38,980 bases of DNA. It comes from an uncultured Oscillospiraceae bacterium (lineage in GTDB: Bacteria > Bacillota_A > Clostridia > Oscillospirales > Oscillospiraceae). Positions 32,537 to 38,980 of this stretch are shown here, in pieces. Made by a program: the position numbers and the translations under genes. The stretch is from positions 1 through 38,980 of the forward strand of contig CANRKN010000009.1 in assembly GCA_947631215.1 (NCBI GenBank), read 5' to 3'. Every line of letters begins with the position of its first letter. Positions within the stretch are counted from its first letter, which is position 1. The notes below the pieces were generated by a model. The model had not been told where the DNA came from and did not search any database. It saw only the letters and a list, made by a program, of their open reading frames with translations.

Positions 32537-33657
32537 CCCTTGTAAAAGGCCGTGACGGCCTCCACGGCCTTTTCCACGTCAGGATCGGCAAGGCCGTAGT
32601 GCATGGGCAGGCGCAGAAGCCGCTCGCTCTCCCGGGTGGTGTATTTATCCTCCCCGTGGAACCGGCCGAAGCGCAGGCCCGCCGCGGCGGAGTGCAGCGG
32701 CACATAGTGGAACACGGACTGGACGCCCCGCTCCCGCAGAAAGGCGATGAGGGCGGTGCGCTCGGAGATGTCCTTCGCCTTGACGTAGAACATGTGGCCG
32801 TTGTGCACGCACCCCTCGGGGACGGCCTGCCAGTCGATATAGCCCTCCCTTTCCAGGGGAGCCAGGCCCTCCCGGTAGATCCGCCAGCTATGGAGCCGGG
32901 CGGCGTTTATCTCGTCCGCCATCTCCAATTGGCCGTAAAGATACGCGGCGTTCAGCTCGCTGGGCAGGTAGCTGGAGCCCAGGTCCTCCCAGGTATATTT
33001 ATCCACCTGGCCCCGGAGCAGCCGGGCCCGGTTGGTGCCCTTCTCCCGGATGACCTCCGCCCGGGGGTCATCCTCCCGCAGGAGGATGGCGCCGCCCTCG
33101 CCCATGGAGTAGTTTTTCGTCTCATGGAAGCTGTAGCAGCCGTAGTCCCCGATGGCCCCCAGGGCCTTGCCCTTGTAGGTTGCCATGACGCCCTGGGCGG
33201 CGTCCTCCACCACCTTCAGGTCATGGCGGCGGGCGATGTCCAGAATGGCGTCCATCTCGCAGGCTACGCCCGCGTAGTGCATGACGCAGATGGCCCGGGT
33301 CCGGGGCGTGACGGCGTCCTCGATGAGCTTTTCGTCTATGTTCATGGTGTCGGGGCGTATATCCACGAACACAGGCACCGCCCCGGCCAGCACGAAGGCG
33401 TTGGCCGTGGAGGAGAAGGTATAGGAGGGCAGGATGACCTCGTCTCCGGGCTGGAGCTGGCACAGCAGCGCCGCCATATCCAGGGCATGGGTGCCGCTGG
33501 TGGTCAGGAAGGCCCGGGCCGCGCCGGTGCGCTGCTCCAGCCATTCATGGCACTTTTTCGAGAAGGCCCCGTCGCCGCATATCTTATGGGAGTGGATGGC
33601 CTCCAGGACATACTGGTCCTCCCGGCCGCAGTAGGGGGGTATGTTGAACAGGATCAT
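32533..33657 (-). CDS. rffA: dTDP-4-amino-4,6-dideoxygalactose transaminase
   Basis: 374 residues, nearly the same length as E. coli WecE/RffA and very similar along the whole chain: NIPPYCGREDQYVLEAIHS, GDEVILPSYTFSSTANAFVL, RPDTMNIDEKLIEDA, MHYAGVACEMD, and SFHETKNYSMGEGG with the PLP lysine K181. The C-terminal GEDKYTTRESERLLRLPMHY also agrees. The enzyme transfers an amino group to C4 of dTDP-4-keto-6-deoxyglucose to give dTDP-4-amino-4,6-dideoxygalactose. The substrate would come from RmlB, encoded immediately upstream. The free amine of the product is a natural target for acylation by the ATP-grasp enzymes of the operon. Confidence 0.93.
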   Translation of the reverse strand: MILFNIPPYCGREDQYVLEAIHSHKICGDGAFSKKCHEWLEQRTGAARAFLTTSGTHALDMAALLCQLQPGDEVILPSYTFSSTANAFVLAGAVPVFVDIRPDTMNIDEKLIEDAVTPRTRAICVMHYAGVACEMDAILDIARRHDLKVVEDAAQGVMATYKGKALGAIGDYGCYSFHETKNYSMGEGGAILLREDDPRAEVIREKGTNRARLLRGQVDKYTWEDLGSSYLPSELNAAYLYGQLEMADEINAARLHSWRIYREGLAPLEREGYIDWQAVPEGCVHNGHMFYVKAKDISERTALIAFLRERGVQSVFHYVPLHSAAAGLRFGRFHGEDKYTTRESERLLRLPMHYGLADPDVEKAVEAVTAFYKG

Positions 33658-33681
33658 AAGGGTTCCTCCAAATGTCCGCCG

Positions 33682-34704
33682 TCAGCGGTCAGCGTACATC
33701 CGCTCGTAGTAGTTCCTATACTCTCCGGAGACGATCTCCTTCCACCAGGGGCGGTTATCAAGATACCAGCGGATGGTCTTTTGGATGCCGTCGGCAAAGG
33801 CGGTCTCCGGGCTCCAGCCCAGCTCGGCGTGGATCTTCGCCGGGTCGATGGCGTAGCGCAGGTCGTGGCCCTTCCGGTCGGTGACGTAGGTGATGAGGCT
33901 CTCGGGCTTATCCAGGGCCTGGCAGATGAGCTTCACGATGTCGATGTTGCGCATCTCGTTATGGCCGCCGATGTTGTAAACTTCGCCGATGCGCCCCTTT
34001 TCCAGGATGAGGTCAATGGCCTTGCAGTGGTCCTCCACATACAGCCAGTCCCGCACGTTCAGGCCCTGGCCGTATACCGGCAGGAGCTTGTCGGCAAGGG
34101 CGTTCGCGATCATCAGGGGGATGAGCTTTTCCGGGAACTGCCAGGGGCCGTAGTTGTTGGAGCAGCGGCTCACCGTCACGGGCAGGCCGTAGGTGCGGCA
34201 GTAGGCCAGAGCCAGCAGGTCCGCCCCCGCCTTGGAGGCGCTGTAGGGGCTGGAGGCGTGCAGCGGCGTGGCCTCGGTGAAGAGCATATCCGGCCGGTCC
34301 AGGGGCAGGTCCCCGTACACCTCGTCGGTGGACACCTGGTGGAAGCGGATGTTCCCGTGGGCCCGGCAGGCGTCCATGAGCACCTGCACGCCCAAGACAT
34401 TGGTCTTTAAGAATATCTCCGGGTCCTCAATGGACCGGTCCACGTGGGTCTCGGCGGCGAAGTTCACCACCGCGTCGGGCTTTTCTTTTTCAAAGATGGC
34501 GTCTATCCCCACTCTGTCGCGGATGTCCTGCTTGTAGAAGGTGAAGCGGCTATCCTCCATGGCCCGGGCCAGGGTGGACATGTTCCCCGCGTAGGTGAGG
34601 CTGTCCACGCAGACGATGGCGCAGTCCGGGCGGTTATCCAGCATATAGTAGACGAAGTTGGCGCCGATAAAGCCGGCGCCGCCGGTGACCAGCAGTTTTT
34701 TCAT
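33682..34704 (-). CDS. rmlB: dTDP-glucose 4,6-dehydratase
   Basis: 340 residues from ATG 34702-34704; a TTG 12 bases upstream contains the ribosome site GGGAGG and is rejected. It is an extended short-chain dehydrogenase with the NAD motif TGGAGFIGANF (7-17), the active-site STDEVYG (125-131) and Y154-SASK158. It converts dTDP-glucose to dTDP-4-keto-6-deoxyglucose. It is the first gene of the minus-strand glycan operon. rmlA, rmlC and rmlD are absent here, so dTDP-glucose must be made by a gene elsewhere and the product goes to RffA rather than to rhamnose. Confidence 0.96.
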   Translation of the reverse strand: MKKLLVTGGAGFIGANFVYYMLDNRPDCAIVCVDSLTYAGNMSTLARAMEDSRFTFYKQDIRDRVGIDAIFEKEKPDAVVNFAAETHVDRSIEDPEIFLKTNVLGVQVLMDACRAHGNIRFHQVSTDEVYGDLPLDRPDMLFTEATPLHASSPYSASKAGADLLALAYCRTYGLPVTVSRCSNNYGPWQFPEKLIPLMIANALADKLLPVYGQGLNVRDWLYVEDHCKAIDLILEKGRIGEVYNIGGHNEMRNIDIVKLICQALDKPESLITYVTDRKGHDLRYAIDPAKIHAELGWSPETAFADGIQKTIRWYLDNRPWWKEIVSGEYRNYYERMYADR

Positions 34705-34761
34705 AGGTCCTCCCAAGGGCAGACTTTATTTTATAATAAACCTATTTCTTCCTATTAAAGC

Positions 34762-34789
34762 ATTATACCACAGCCCGCCCTAAAAGCAA
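34762..34789 (-). promoter_or_regulatory. Promoter of the minus-strand glycan operon
   Basis: On the minus strand: -35 TTGCTT (34784-34789), a 16-base spacer and a perfect -10 TATAAT (34762-34767), about 55 bases before the rmlB start. This is an AT-rich island between GC-rich genes. No other good promoter was seen inside the roughly 15-kb operon, whose genes overlap or are separated by at most a few dozen bases. Confidence 0.65.
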
Positions 34790-34809
34790 CACCATTTGAC
34801 ATAATATAT

Positions 34810-34845
34810 GGTCCCCAAAAGGCCCAACAGGCCCTTTTGGGGACC
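34810..34845 (-). terminator. Hairpin downstream of the chromate-transporter genes
   Basis: GGTCCCCAAAAGG (34810-34822) pairs perfectly with CCTTTTGGGGACC (34833-34845), and inner GGCC bases can extend the stem. On the minus strand it is followed by an AT-rich tract (ATATATTATG) rather than a clean U-run, so termination may be incomplete and some transcription could read into rmlB. Confidence 0.6.
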
Positions 34846-34860
34846 ACGAGGAAACGTTAT

Positions 34861-35436
34861 TCAGGCACCCGCAAATCTGAACACCGCGCCGGCGACGGCG
34901 CCGATGAGGATGAGGAAGGCGGGGTGGAGCTTTTTGAAGGCCTTGCTCACGGCGAAGATGACCGCCGCCAGGACCCATGCTTTCCAGTCCAGCACGGTCC
35001 AGAACTTGCCCAGGCCCTCCCAGGCGTCCAGGCGGAACAGCACCCCCAGGGCCACGGTGATCCCTGCCGCGGCGATGAGGCCCGTGGACACGGGGCGGAT
35101 GCCGTAAAAGGCGCCCTTGACATACTTGTTGTCCCGGAAGGCCCGCAGGGCGGCGGCGATAAGGATGATGACGATGATGCTGGGGGTGACGATGCCCACC
35201 AGCGCGGCCACGCTTCCCGGCACGCCGGCGCTGGTGTAGCCGGTGTACACGGCCATGTTGATGCCGATGGGGCCGGGGGTGGACTCGCTGACGGCCAGCA
35301 TGTCCGCCACCTGCTGGGCGGTGAACCAGCCGGTGCGCGCGCCCATCTCGTAGAGGAAGGGGAGGGTGGCCAGGCCCCCGCCCACGGCGAACAGGCCGGT
35401 CTTGAAAAACTCCCAGAAGAGTTGCAAAAATATCAT
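34861..35436 (-). CDS. Chromate transporter family protein (short CHR type, subunit 2)
   Basis: 191 residues with about six hydrophobic helices. The CHR domain signature is visible: LFWEFFKTGLFAVGGGLATLPFL at the start and the conserved SESTPGPIGINMAVYTGY near residue 50. Single-domain CHR proteins work as pairs in a putative heteromer, and the partner lies directly upstream with an ATGA overlap. The family exports chromate in some bacteria, but in gut Clostridia the physiological anion is unknown. Confidence 0.9.
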   Translation of the reverse strand: MIFLQLFWEFFKTGLFAVGGGLATLPFLYEMGARTGWFTAQQVADMLAVSESTPGPIGINMAVYTGYTSAGVPGSVAALVGIVTPSIIVIILIAAALRAFRDNKYVKGAFYGIRPVSTGLIAAAGITVALGVLFRLDAWEGLGKFWTVLDWKAWVLAAVIFAVSKAFKKLHPAFLILIGAVAGAVFRFAGA

Positions 35437-35978
35437 TTCTTCGCCGCCCCCTTCCGCATCTGGAGCGCCACGCCGATGACGCCGGCCACGAGCACGAACA
35501 GCACCGGGGACACGTCCAGCACGAGAGACAGCACCGCCGCAGCTACAAAAATGCAGGCGGTGAGCTTATCCACCACGGAGGACTTCAGGAGCTTGATGAC
35601 CGCATTTAAGATCAGCACCGTCACCGCCACCCGGATGCCGGCAAAGGCGTTCTGCACGATGGCGTAGTCCGCGAAGTTCTGCAAAAGCGCGGCGATGAGG
35701 CCGATGATGATGAAGCTGGGCAGGACCAGGGAATAGGTGGCGGCGATGGCGCCGGGGACGCCCTTCTGCTTGAAGCCGATGAAGGTGGCGGTATTCACGG
35801 CGATGATGCCGGGGGTGCACTGGCCGATGGCGTAATAGTCCGTCAGCTCCTCGTTGGTGCACCAGCCCCGGCCCTCCACCACCTCCCGCTGGAGGATGGG
35901 CAGCATGGCGTAGCCGCCGCCGAAGGTGATGGCCCCCATGCGGAAGAAAGTGACGAAAAGCTCCCAGTATATTTTCAT
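35433..35978 (-). CDS. Chromate transporter family protein (short CHR type, subunit 1)
   Basis: 181 residues from ATG 35976-35978, which overlaps the upstream YbaK stop (ATGA); a longer in-frame reading to 36161 lies within that gene. CHR-domain features are ELFVTFFRMGAITFGGGYAMLPIL, then QCTPGIIAVNTATFIGF, matching the TPGPI-type motif of its partner. Together the two short proteins correspond to the two halves of full-length ChrA. Function as an anion exporter is inferred from the family. Confidence 0.9.
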   Translation of the reverse strand: MKIYWELFVTFFRMGAITFGGGYAMLPILQREVVEGRGWCTNEELTDYYAIGQCTPGIIAVNTATFIGFKQKGVPGAIAATYSLVLPSFIIIGLIAALLQNFADYAIVQNAFAGIRVAVTVLILNAVIKLLKSSVVDKLTACIFVAAAVLSLVLDVSPVLFVLVAGVIGVALQMRKGAAKK

Positions 35979-36454
35979 GGCTGTGCCTCCCTGTCCTTGC
36001 ACACGTCGCACCATCCGGCGGGGGCGCACAGGCTCTCCAGCTCCTGCCAGGTGAGGGCCACGCCGGAGTGGGCGCTGCCCGCGGCGGGATAGACCGTGTC
36101 GTGGTCTTTGAGACTCACGTCCAGCCATACCTCCGCCTGGGGCGGGACCAGGAAGGGGCACACCCCGCCTGGGGCGTTGCCGGTGAACCGCTCCGTGTCC
36201 TCGGGAGAGAGCATCTTCGCCTTGCCGCCGAAGGCGTCCTTAAATTTGCGGTTATCCACCCGGCGCTTGCCCGCGGCTACCACCAGCACCGCCCCGTCCC
36301 CGTGGTAAAAGCCCAGGGTCTTGGCGATCTGGTCCGGGTCCACGCCCAAGGCCTCCGCCGCCAGGTCCACCGTGGCGGTGGACTGGGGAAACTCGTGCAG
36401 CCGGTCCAAAAAACCTTTTTCTTCCAAAAAAACACGCACTTTTTCGATGTTCAT
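35975..36454 (-). CDS. YbaK/EbsC family aminoacyl-tRNA deacylase
   Basis: 159 residues with AAGGAG 9 bases before the ATG. The YbaK fold is recognisable: an N-terminal HEFPQSTATVDLAAEALGVDPDQIAKTLGF, then AAGKRRVDNRKFKDAF, GNAPGGVCPFLVP and a closing YPAAGSAHSGVALTWQEL. Members hydrolyse mischarged Cys-tRNA-Pro or Ala-tRNA-Pro. The exact specificity is not clear from sequence. It is the first gene of a three-gene minus-strand unit with the chromate-transporter pair, a context that says little about its role. It is divergent from the PfkB gene, whose start lies 47 bases away. Confidence 0.88.
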   Translation of the reverse strand: MNIEKVRVFLEEKGFLDRLHEFPQSTATVDLAAEALGVDPDQIAKTLGFYHGDGAVLVVAAGKRRVDNRKFKDAFGGKAKMLSPEDTERFTGNAPGGVCPFLVPPQAEVWLDVSLKDHDTVYPAAGSAHSGVALTWQELESLCAPAGWCDVCKDREAQP

Positions 36455-36467
36455 GGGGGAAAACTCC

Positions 36468-36495
36468 TTGCAAAATGGAAAATCTGCGCTACAAT
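36468..36495 (+). promoter_or_regulatory. Candidate promoter next to the PfkB gene start
   Basis: TTGCAA (36468-36473), a 16-base spacer and TACAAT (36490-36495). The predicted transcription start would fall on or next to the ATG at 36502, implying a leaderless message. No ribosome site precedes that ATG. Confidence 0.4.
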
Positions 36496-36501
36496 GATAC
36501 C

Positions 36502-37395
36502 ATGAATGAGGAAAAAAGAAAAGTCGCCGTTATCGGCGCGTTGAATGTGGACATCAGCGGCCGGGCGGAGGCTCCCTTAGCGCGGGGCGACTCCGTCATG
36601 GGCAAGGTGCGCACCACCCTGGGCGGGGTGGGCTGGAACGTGGCGCGAAACTGTGCCCTGCTGGGGGCGGACGTGTCCTTCTACTCCCTGCTGGGCCGGG
36701 ACGGCCAGGCCGACGCCATCCGGGCGGAGAGCGCCCGGTACGTGGTGGACATCTCCGGCTGCCGCTGGGTGGATGAGCAAAACAACCGCTACCTCTATAT
36801 CTGCGACGAGCACGGGGACGTGGCCTGCTGCGTCAACGATATGGCCCTGTGCAACAGGATGGACAAGAGCTTCGCCGCCCGGTGCCTGGATGCCGTGCAG
36901 GACTGCGGTGCGGTGGTGGCGGACGCAAACCTCCCCCAGGGGACGCTGACCTACCTCGGCGAGAATTTGAAAGCACCGCTGGTGGTGGACTGCGTGTCCA
37001 CGGCAAAGTGCGTGCGCCTGCGGCCCATACTGGGCCATATCCACACCCTGAAGGCCAACCTATCCGAGGCGGAGACCCTTATAGGCGCCAAGGGCCCGGA
37101 GGCCTGCATCGCGGCGCTCACCGCCGCCGGGGTGAAACGGGTGGTCATCTCCATGGCGTCCGAGGGCGTCATATGCGGCGAGGCCGGCGGGGAGATATTC
37201 GCCAAGCGCTCGGTGCACACCGAGGTGGTGGACGCCACCGGCGCGGGGGACAGCATGACCGCCGCCCTGACCGTGGGCCTGGCCGCGGGGATGAGTTTCA
37301 CCGACTGCGCCTCCATGGGCGTCACCGCCGCCGGCATCACCATCGCCAACCCCGGCGCCGTCACCTCGGCGCTTGCTGTTTTACGGCCCTGGTAA
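36502..37395 (+). CDS. PfkB family carbohydrate kinase, pseudouridine kinase-like
   Basis: 297 residues from ATG 36502; an ATG at 36475 would also be in frame but adds nine residues not expected for the fold. PfkB features are AVIGALNVDISG, GGVGWNVARNCALLGADVSF, and the C-terminal signature DATGAGDSMTAAL. The central block, VADANLPQGTLTYL through LVVDCVSTAKCVRL and HIHTLKANLSEAETLIG, closely follows E. coli PsuK, which phosphorylates pseudouridine. The partner pseudouridine-5'-phosphate glycosidase gene psuG is not in the window, so the substrate stays tentative. The divergent ybaK-like gene shares the 47-base intergenic region. Confidence 0.83.
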   Translation: MNEEKRKVAVIGALNVDISGRAEAPLARGDSVMGKVRTTLGGVGWNVARNCALLGADVSFYSLLGRDGQADAIRAESARYVVDISGCRWVDEQNNRYLYICDEHGDVACCVNDMALCNRMDKSFAARCLDAVQDCGAVVADANLPQGTLTYLGENLKAPLVVDCVSTAKCVRLRPILGHIHTLKANLSEAETLIGAKGPEACIAALTAAGVKRVVISMASEGVICGEAGGEIFAKRSVHTEVVDATGAGDSMTAALTVGLAAGMSFTDCASMGVTAAGITIANPGAVTSALAVLRPW

Positions 37396-37398
37396 TGG

Positions 37399-37495
37399 GC
37401 GGCTGGGCCCGACAGAGCCCCTCCTGCTAAAGTTCGCTTCGCTCACCAACCGCATGCGGGGCGCTGCCGGATCCCACCGCCCGTCGGTGCGGCAA
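37399..37495. repeat. Intergenic repeat element, copy B
   Basis: Second copy of the element at 10585-10680. The 28-base core is at 37426-37453. The flanking arms CAGAGCCCC and GGGGCGCTG pair at 8 of 9 positions although their bases differ from copy A, so the stem appears to be maintained. It starts just after the PfkB gene stop. Confidence 0.75.
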
Positions 37496-37508
37496 AAGCC
37501 TCGCAGAG

Positions 37509-37624
37509 TTCGCGCCCGCAGGCGCGAATAAATTTGGATATGATTTCCGGGGACATGCGCCTCGGAAATCATACTTCTCGGCTCACGGAGTGTGCGAGCG
37601 CAGCGAGTGCGCGTATGTGAGCCG
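37509..37624. repeat. Cluster of three hairpins
   Basis: Three perfect inverted repeats follow copy B: TTCGCGCC/GGCGCGAA (37509-37528, loop of 4), TATGATTTCCG/CGGAAATCATA (37539-37573, loop of 13), and CGGCTCAC/GTGAGCCG (37579-37624, enclosing the G/C-rich GCGAGCGCAGCGAGTGCGC). No credible coding frame crosses them. The arrangement resembles compound repetitive palindromic elements of GC-rich Firmicutes. Confidence 0.6.
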
Positions 37625-37636
37625 CGATTTCAAACT

Positions 37637-37676
37637 AAAAAGAACGAGAACCGCACTCGCGGTTCTCGTTCTTTTT
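37637..37676. terminator. Perfect 18-bp palindromic terminator
   Basis: Arms 37637-37654 and 37659-37676 are exact reverse complements (AAAAAGAACGAGAACCGC and its complement) around the loop ACTC. The A- and T-tracts at both ends make it a bidirectional intrinsic terminator between the PfkB gene and the convergent DHH-phosphoesterase gene. Confidence 0.88.
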
Positions 37677-37726
37677 ATAAAAGCCACACCCCTGCGCGCT
37701 TCGGAAGTTGGAAAGGAGTTTCCTGT

Positions 37727-37897
37727 ATGAGAAAGCATCAAGAGGAGAAAGGGGAGTTAAAGGTGGGCCCATTTACAGGGGCGTGGCCGGCGGCGAAGTC
37801 ATCGGCCAGAGGCTTTGCTCCGACCTTCTGTCCCTATCTAATCACATTTTGGGCAGTTCGTCAAGTGAATTTTTCAATAATCTGGAAATTTTTATAA
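37727..37897 (+). CDS. Possible small protein, 56 residues, unknown
   Basis: An ATG at 37727 follows a strong AAAGGAG site (8-base spacing) and opens a 56-codon frame beginning MRKHQEEKGELKVGPF and ending FSIIWKFL. The stretch is more AT-rich toward its 3' end than the genes around it. No family was recognised. The good ribosome site favours translation; the lack of any domain, the position in a repeat-rich intergenic gap directly behind a strong terminator, and the AT-rich tail favour a remnant of a lost gene or chance. Confidence 0.25.
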   Translation: MRKHQEEKGELKVGPFTGAWPAAKSSARGFAPTFCPYLITFWAVRQVNFSIIWKFL

Positions 37898-37939
37898 CAC
37901 CTGAACGAAACGGGCCAAATTGGTTCCATTTTTTGATTT

Positions 37940-38899
37940 TTATCCTGCATTTTTGACACGGGCCAGGGCGGCCAGCACCGCCTCCCGGATGGCCTCCGGC
38001 GGTCCCGCCATCACCGCCCCGGCAGCGTCGGCGTGGCCCCCGCCGGTGGGGGAGAAGGCGTGCAAAATATTGCCCGCGTGGACGGAGCCGTCCGTGCGCA
38101 GGGAGACCTTCCAGGTCCTGTCGGGCAGTTCCCGTATCAGCAGCCCCGCCCATGTCCCCTCCGGGAGCATGGTGAGGAGCGAGATCTTATCCATGTCGTC
38201 CTCTCCGGCGCCGCAGGCGGTGATGGCGGCGAGGGGCAGGACCATGGCGCAGATGCCGCCGTGGAGCTCCATGGCGCCGAAAAGGGCGCTCTCCAGCCGC
38301 AGCCGGGCGGGGGATTTTGTCTCAAAGAGCCGGCGGGTCAGGCCCACCGCGTCGAAGCCCGCCTCCCGCAGGGCTCCGGCGATGGTGAGGGTCCGGCCCG
38401 TGGTGCCGGGAGTGCGGAAACAGTTGGTGTCGGTGGAAAGGGCGACGTACAGCGCCTCGGCGGTGTACGCGTCCAGGGGTGCGCCCATCTCCCGCAGCAG
38501 CAGGTACACCAGCTCCCCCGCGGCGGCGCTGTCCGCCTCCAGGAAGGTATACTTCGCATAGCCGGCATTGGTGCCGTGGTGGTCCACGGCCAGGTCCGTG
38601 CGCGATGCCAGATGCTCCCAGCCCGCGGGGAACTGGGCCGGGCCCGGGGTGTCCACGGCGGCCACGAACCGGGGCGCGAACCCCTCAGGGGCGAAGTAGG
38701 GCACCATGTACTTCTCATACCGGGCCATGCTGGGGGGATTGGCGGCGAGATACGCCTCTTTGCCCAGGGCCCGCAGGCCCCGGCACAGGGCGCAGCCGCT
38801 CCCCGCCGCGTCCCCGTCGGGGCGGACGTGGGTGATGATGAGGATATCGTCCGCCGCCGCCAGCAGCGCCGCGGCCCGGGTCACATCTACGCGTTCCAT
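37940..38899 (-). CDS. DHH/DHHA1 family phosphoesterase (NrnA-like oligoribonuclease/pAp phosphatase)
   Basis: 319 residues with AGGAGG 6 bases before the ATG. The DHH metal sites are complete: HVRPDGDAAGS at 24-34, D83 in AVDTPG, DHH at 106-108, and D157 in ALSTDTNCF. The DHHA1 domain carries GGGHADAAGA near residue 288. Members of this size degrade nanoRNA, pApA or 3'-phosphoadenosine 5'-phosphate. In many Firmicutes the gene lies near rbfA and truB; here its upstream neighbour is outside the window. The precise substrate is an inference from the family. Confidence 0.9.
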   Translation of the reverse strand: MERVDVTRAAALLAAADDILIITHVRPDGDAAGSGCALCRGLRALGKEAYLAANPPSMARYEKYMVPYFAPEGFAPRFVAAVDTPGPAQFPAGWEHLASRTDLAVDHHGTNAGYAKYTFLEADSAAAGELVYLLLREMGAPLDAYTAEALYVALSTDTNCFRTPGTTGRTLTIAGALREAGFDAVGLTRRLFETKSPARLRLESALFGAMELHGGICAMVLPLAAITACGAGEDDMDKISLLTMLPEGTWAGLLIRELPDRTWKVSLRTDGSVHAGNILHAFSPTGGGHADAAGAVMAGPPEAIREAVLAALARVKNAG

Positions 38900-38980
38900 A
38901 AAGCGCCTCCTCGTATAATAAGTTTGAAAGTTAATAATCCAGATATCAGCAGGCTTAGAGATGCCCGTGATACAATAGCT

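Larger units (their letters stand above)
37396..37939. other. 544-base intergenic island
   Basis: The longest stretch without a confident gene. From left to right it holds repeat copy B, three hairpins, a perfect palindromic terminator, a possible 56-codon frame, and an AT-rich end with nothing recognisable. The genes on both sides converge toward it. Confidence 0.8.

Noticed and set aside
34797..34802. TTGACA on the plus strand in the gap before the glycan operon
   Set aside because: There is no -10 box at a suitable distance and no plus-strand gene downstream.
34861..36454. Functional link between the YbaK deacylase and the chromate-transporter pair
   Set aside because: The genes overlap and are probably co-transcribed, but nothing in the sequences supports a shared pathway.
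1..38980. CRISPR array, phage or antiphage defence system, transposase
   Set aside because: No regularly spaced repeats, and no nuclease, integrase, transposase or defence-type protein was found on either strand.

Overview
The window looks like a chromosomal stretch of a GC-rich Clostridia species, probably from the Oscillospiraceae. This is inferred from strong AGGAGG-type ribosome binding sites, an mre/PBP2-methylglyoxal synthase gene order, a B. subtilis-like OhrR, a HisRS-AspRS pair, and GC-rich coding sequence. No tRNA, rRNA, CRISPR array, insertion sequence or phage gene was seen.

Layout. (1) 1-11992, plus strand: the end of mreC, then mreD, a class B penicillin-binding protein (mrdA), a methylglyoxal synthase family protein, hisS, aspS, a YifB/ComM-type ATPase, thiI, an M29 aminopeptidase and cinA. 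This is ordinary housekeeping sequence, except that the MgsA homolog lacks key catalytic residues. (2) 12014-13451: a polyprenyl-phosphate glycosyltransferase, a shared terminator, and an OhrR-type redox regulator on the minus strand with its own promoter and a candidate operator. (3) 13600-34790: a large surface-glycan locus made of two convergent operons meeting at the terminator near 19811-19842. The plus-strand operon has a perfect consensus promoter and encodes two GT2 glycosyltransferases, a flippase, a GT32-TagF/B fusion and a LicD-family transferase. The minus-strand operon starts with rmlB and rffA (wecE), continues with two paralogous polytopic membrane proteins, two ATP-grasp ligases, an ornithine cyclodeaminase/mu-crystallin family enzyme, a GtrB-like transferase and a sugar-transfer-type ATP-grasp protein, and ends with three GT2 transferases. 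(4) 34861-36454, minus strand: a pair of short chromate-transporter family proteins and a YbaK/EbsC deacylase. (5) 36502-37395, plus strand: a pseudouridine-kinase-like PfkB protein. A 544-bp intergenic island of hairpins and repeats follows, and then a minus-strand DHH-family phosphoesterase (NrnA-like).

How the genes may work together. RmlB and RffA would make a dTDP-4-amino-4,6-dideoxyhexose from dTDP-glucose. The GT2 enzymes and polyprenyl-phosphate transferases would build a lipid-linked oligosaccharide, which the flippase would export. The TagF/LicD-type enzymes would add phospho-linked substituents. The most unusual part is the ligase cassette (three ATP-grasp proteins plus an OCD-family enzyme) embedded in this locus. 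It suggests that the sugar chain, perhaps its free 4-amino group, is decorated with an amino acid or peptide. The two membrane proteins carry C-terminal repeats resembling choline/cell-wall-binding repeats, and this sits in the same locus as LicD. These functional links are inferences from gene content.
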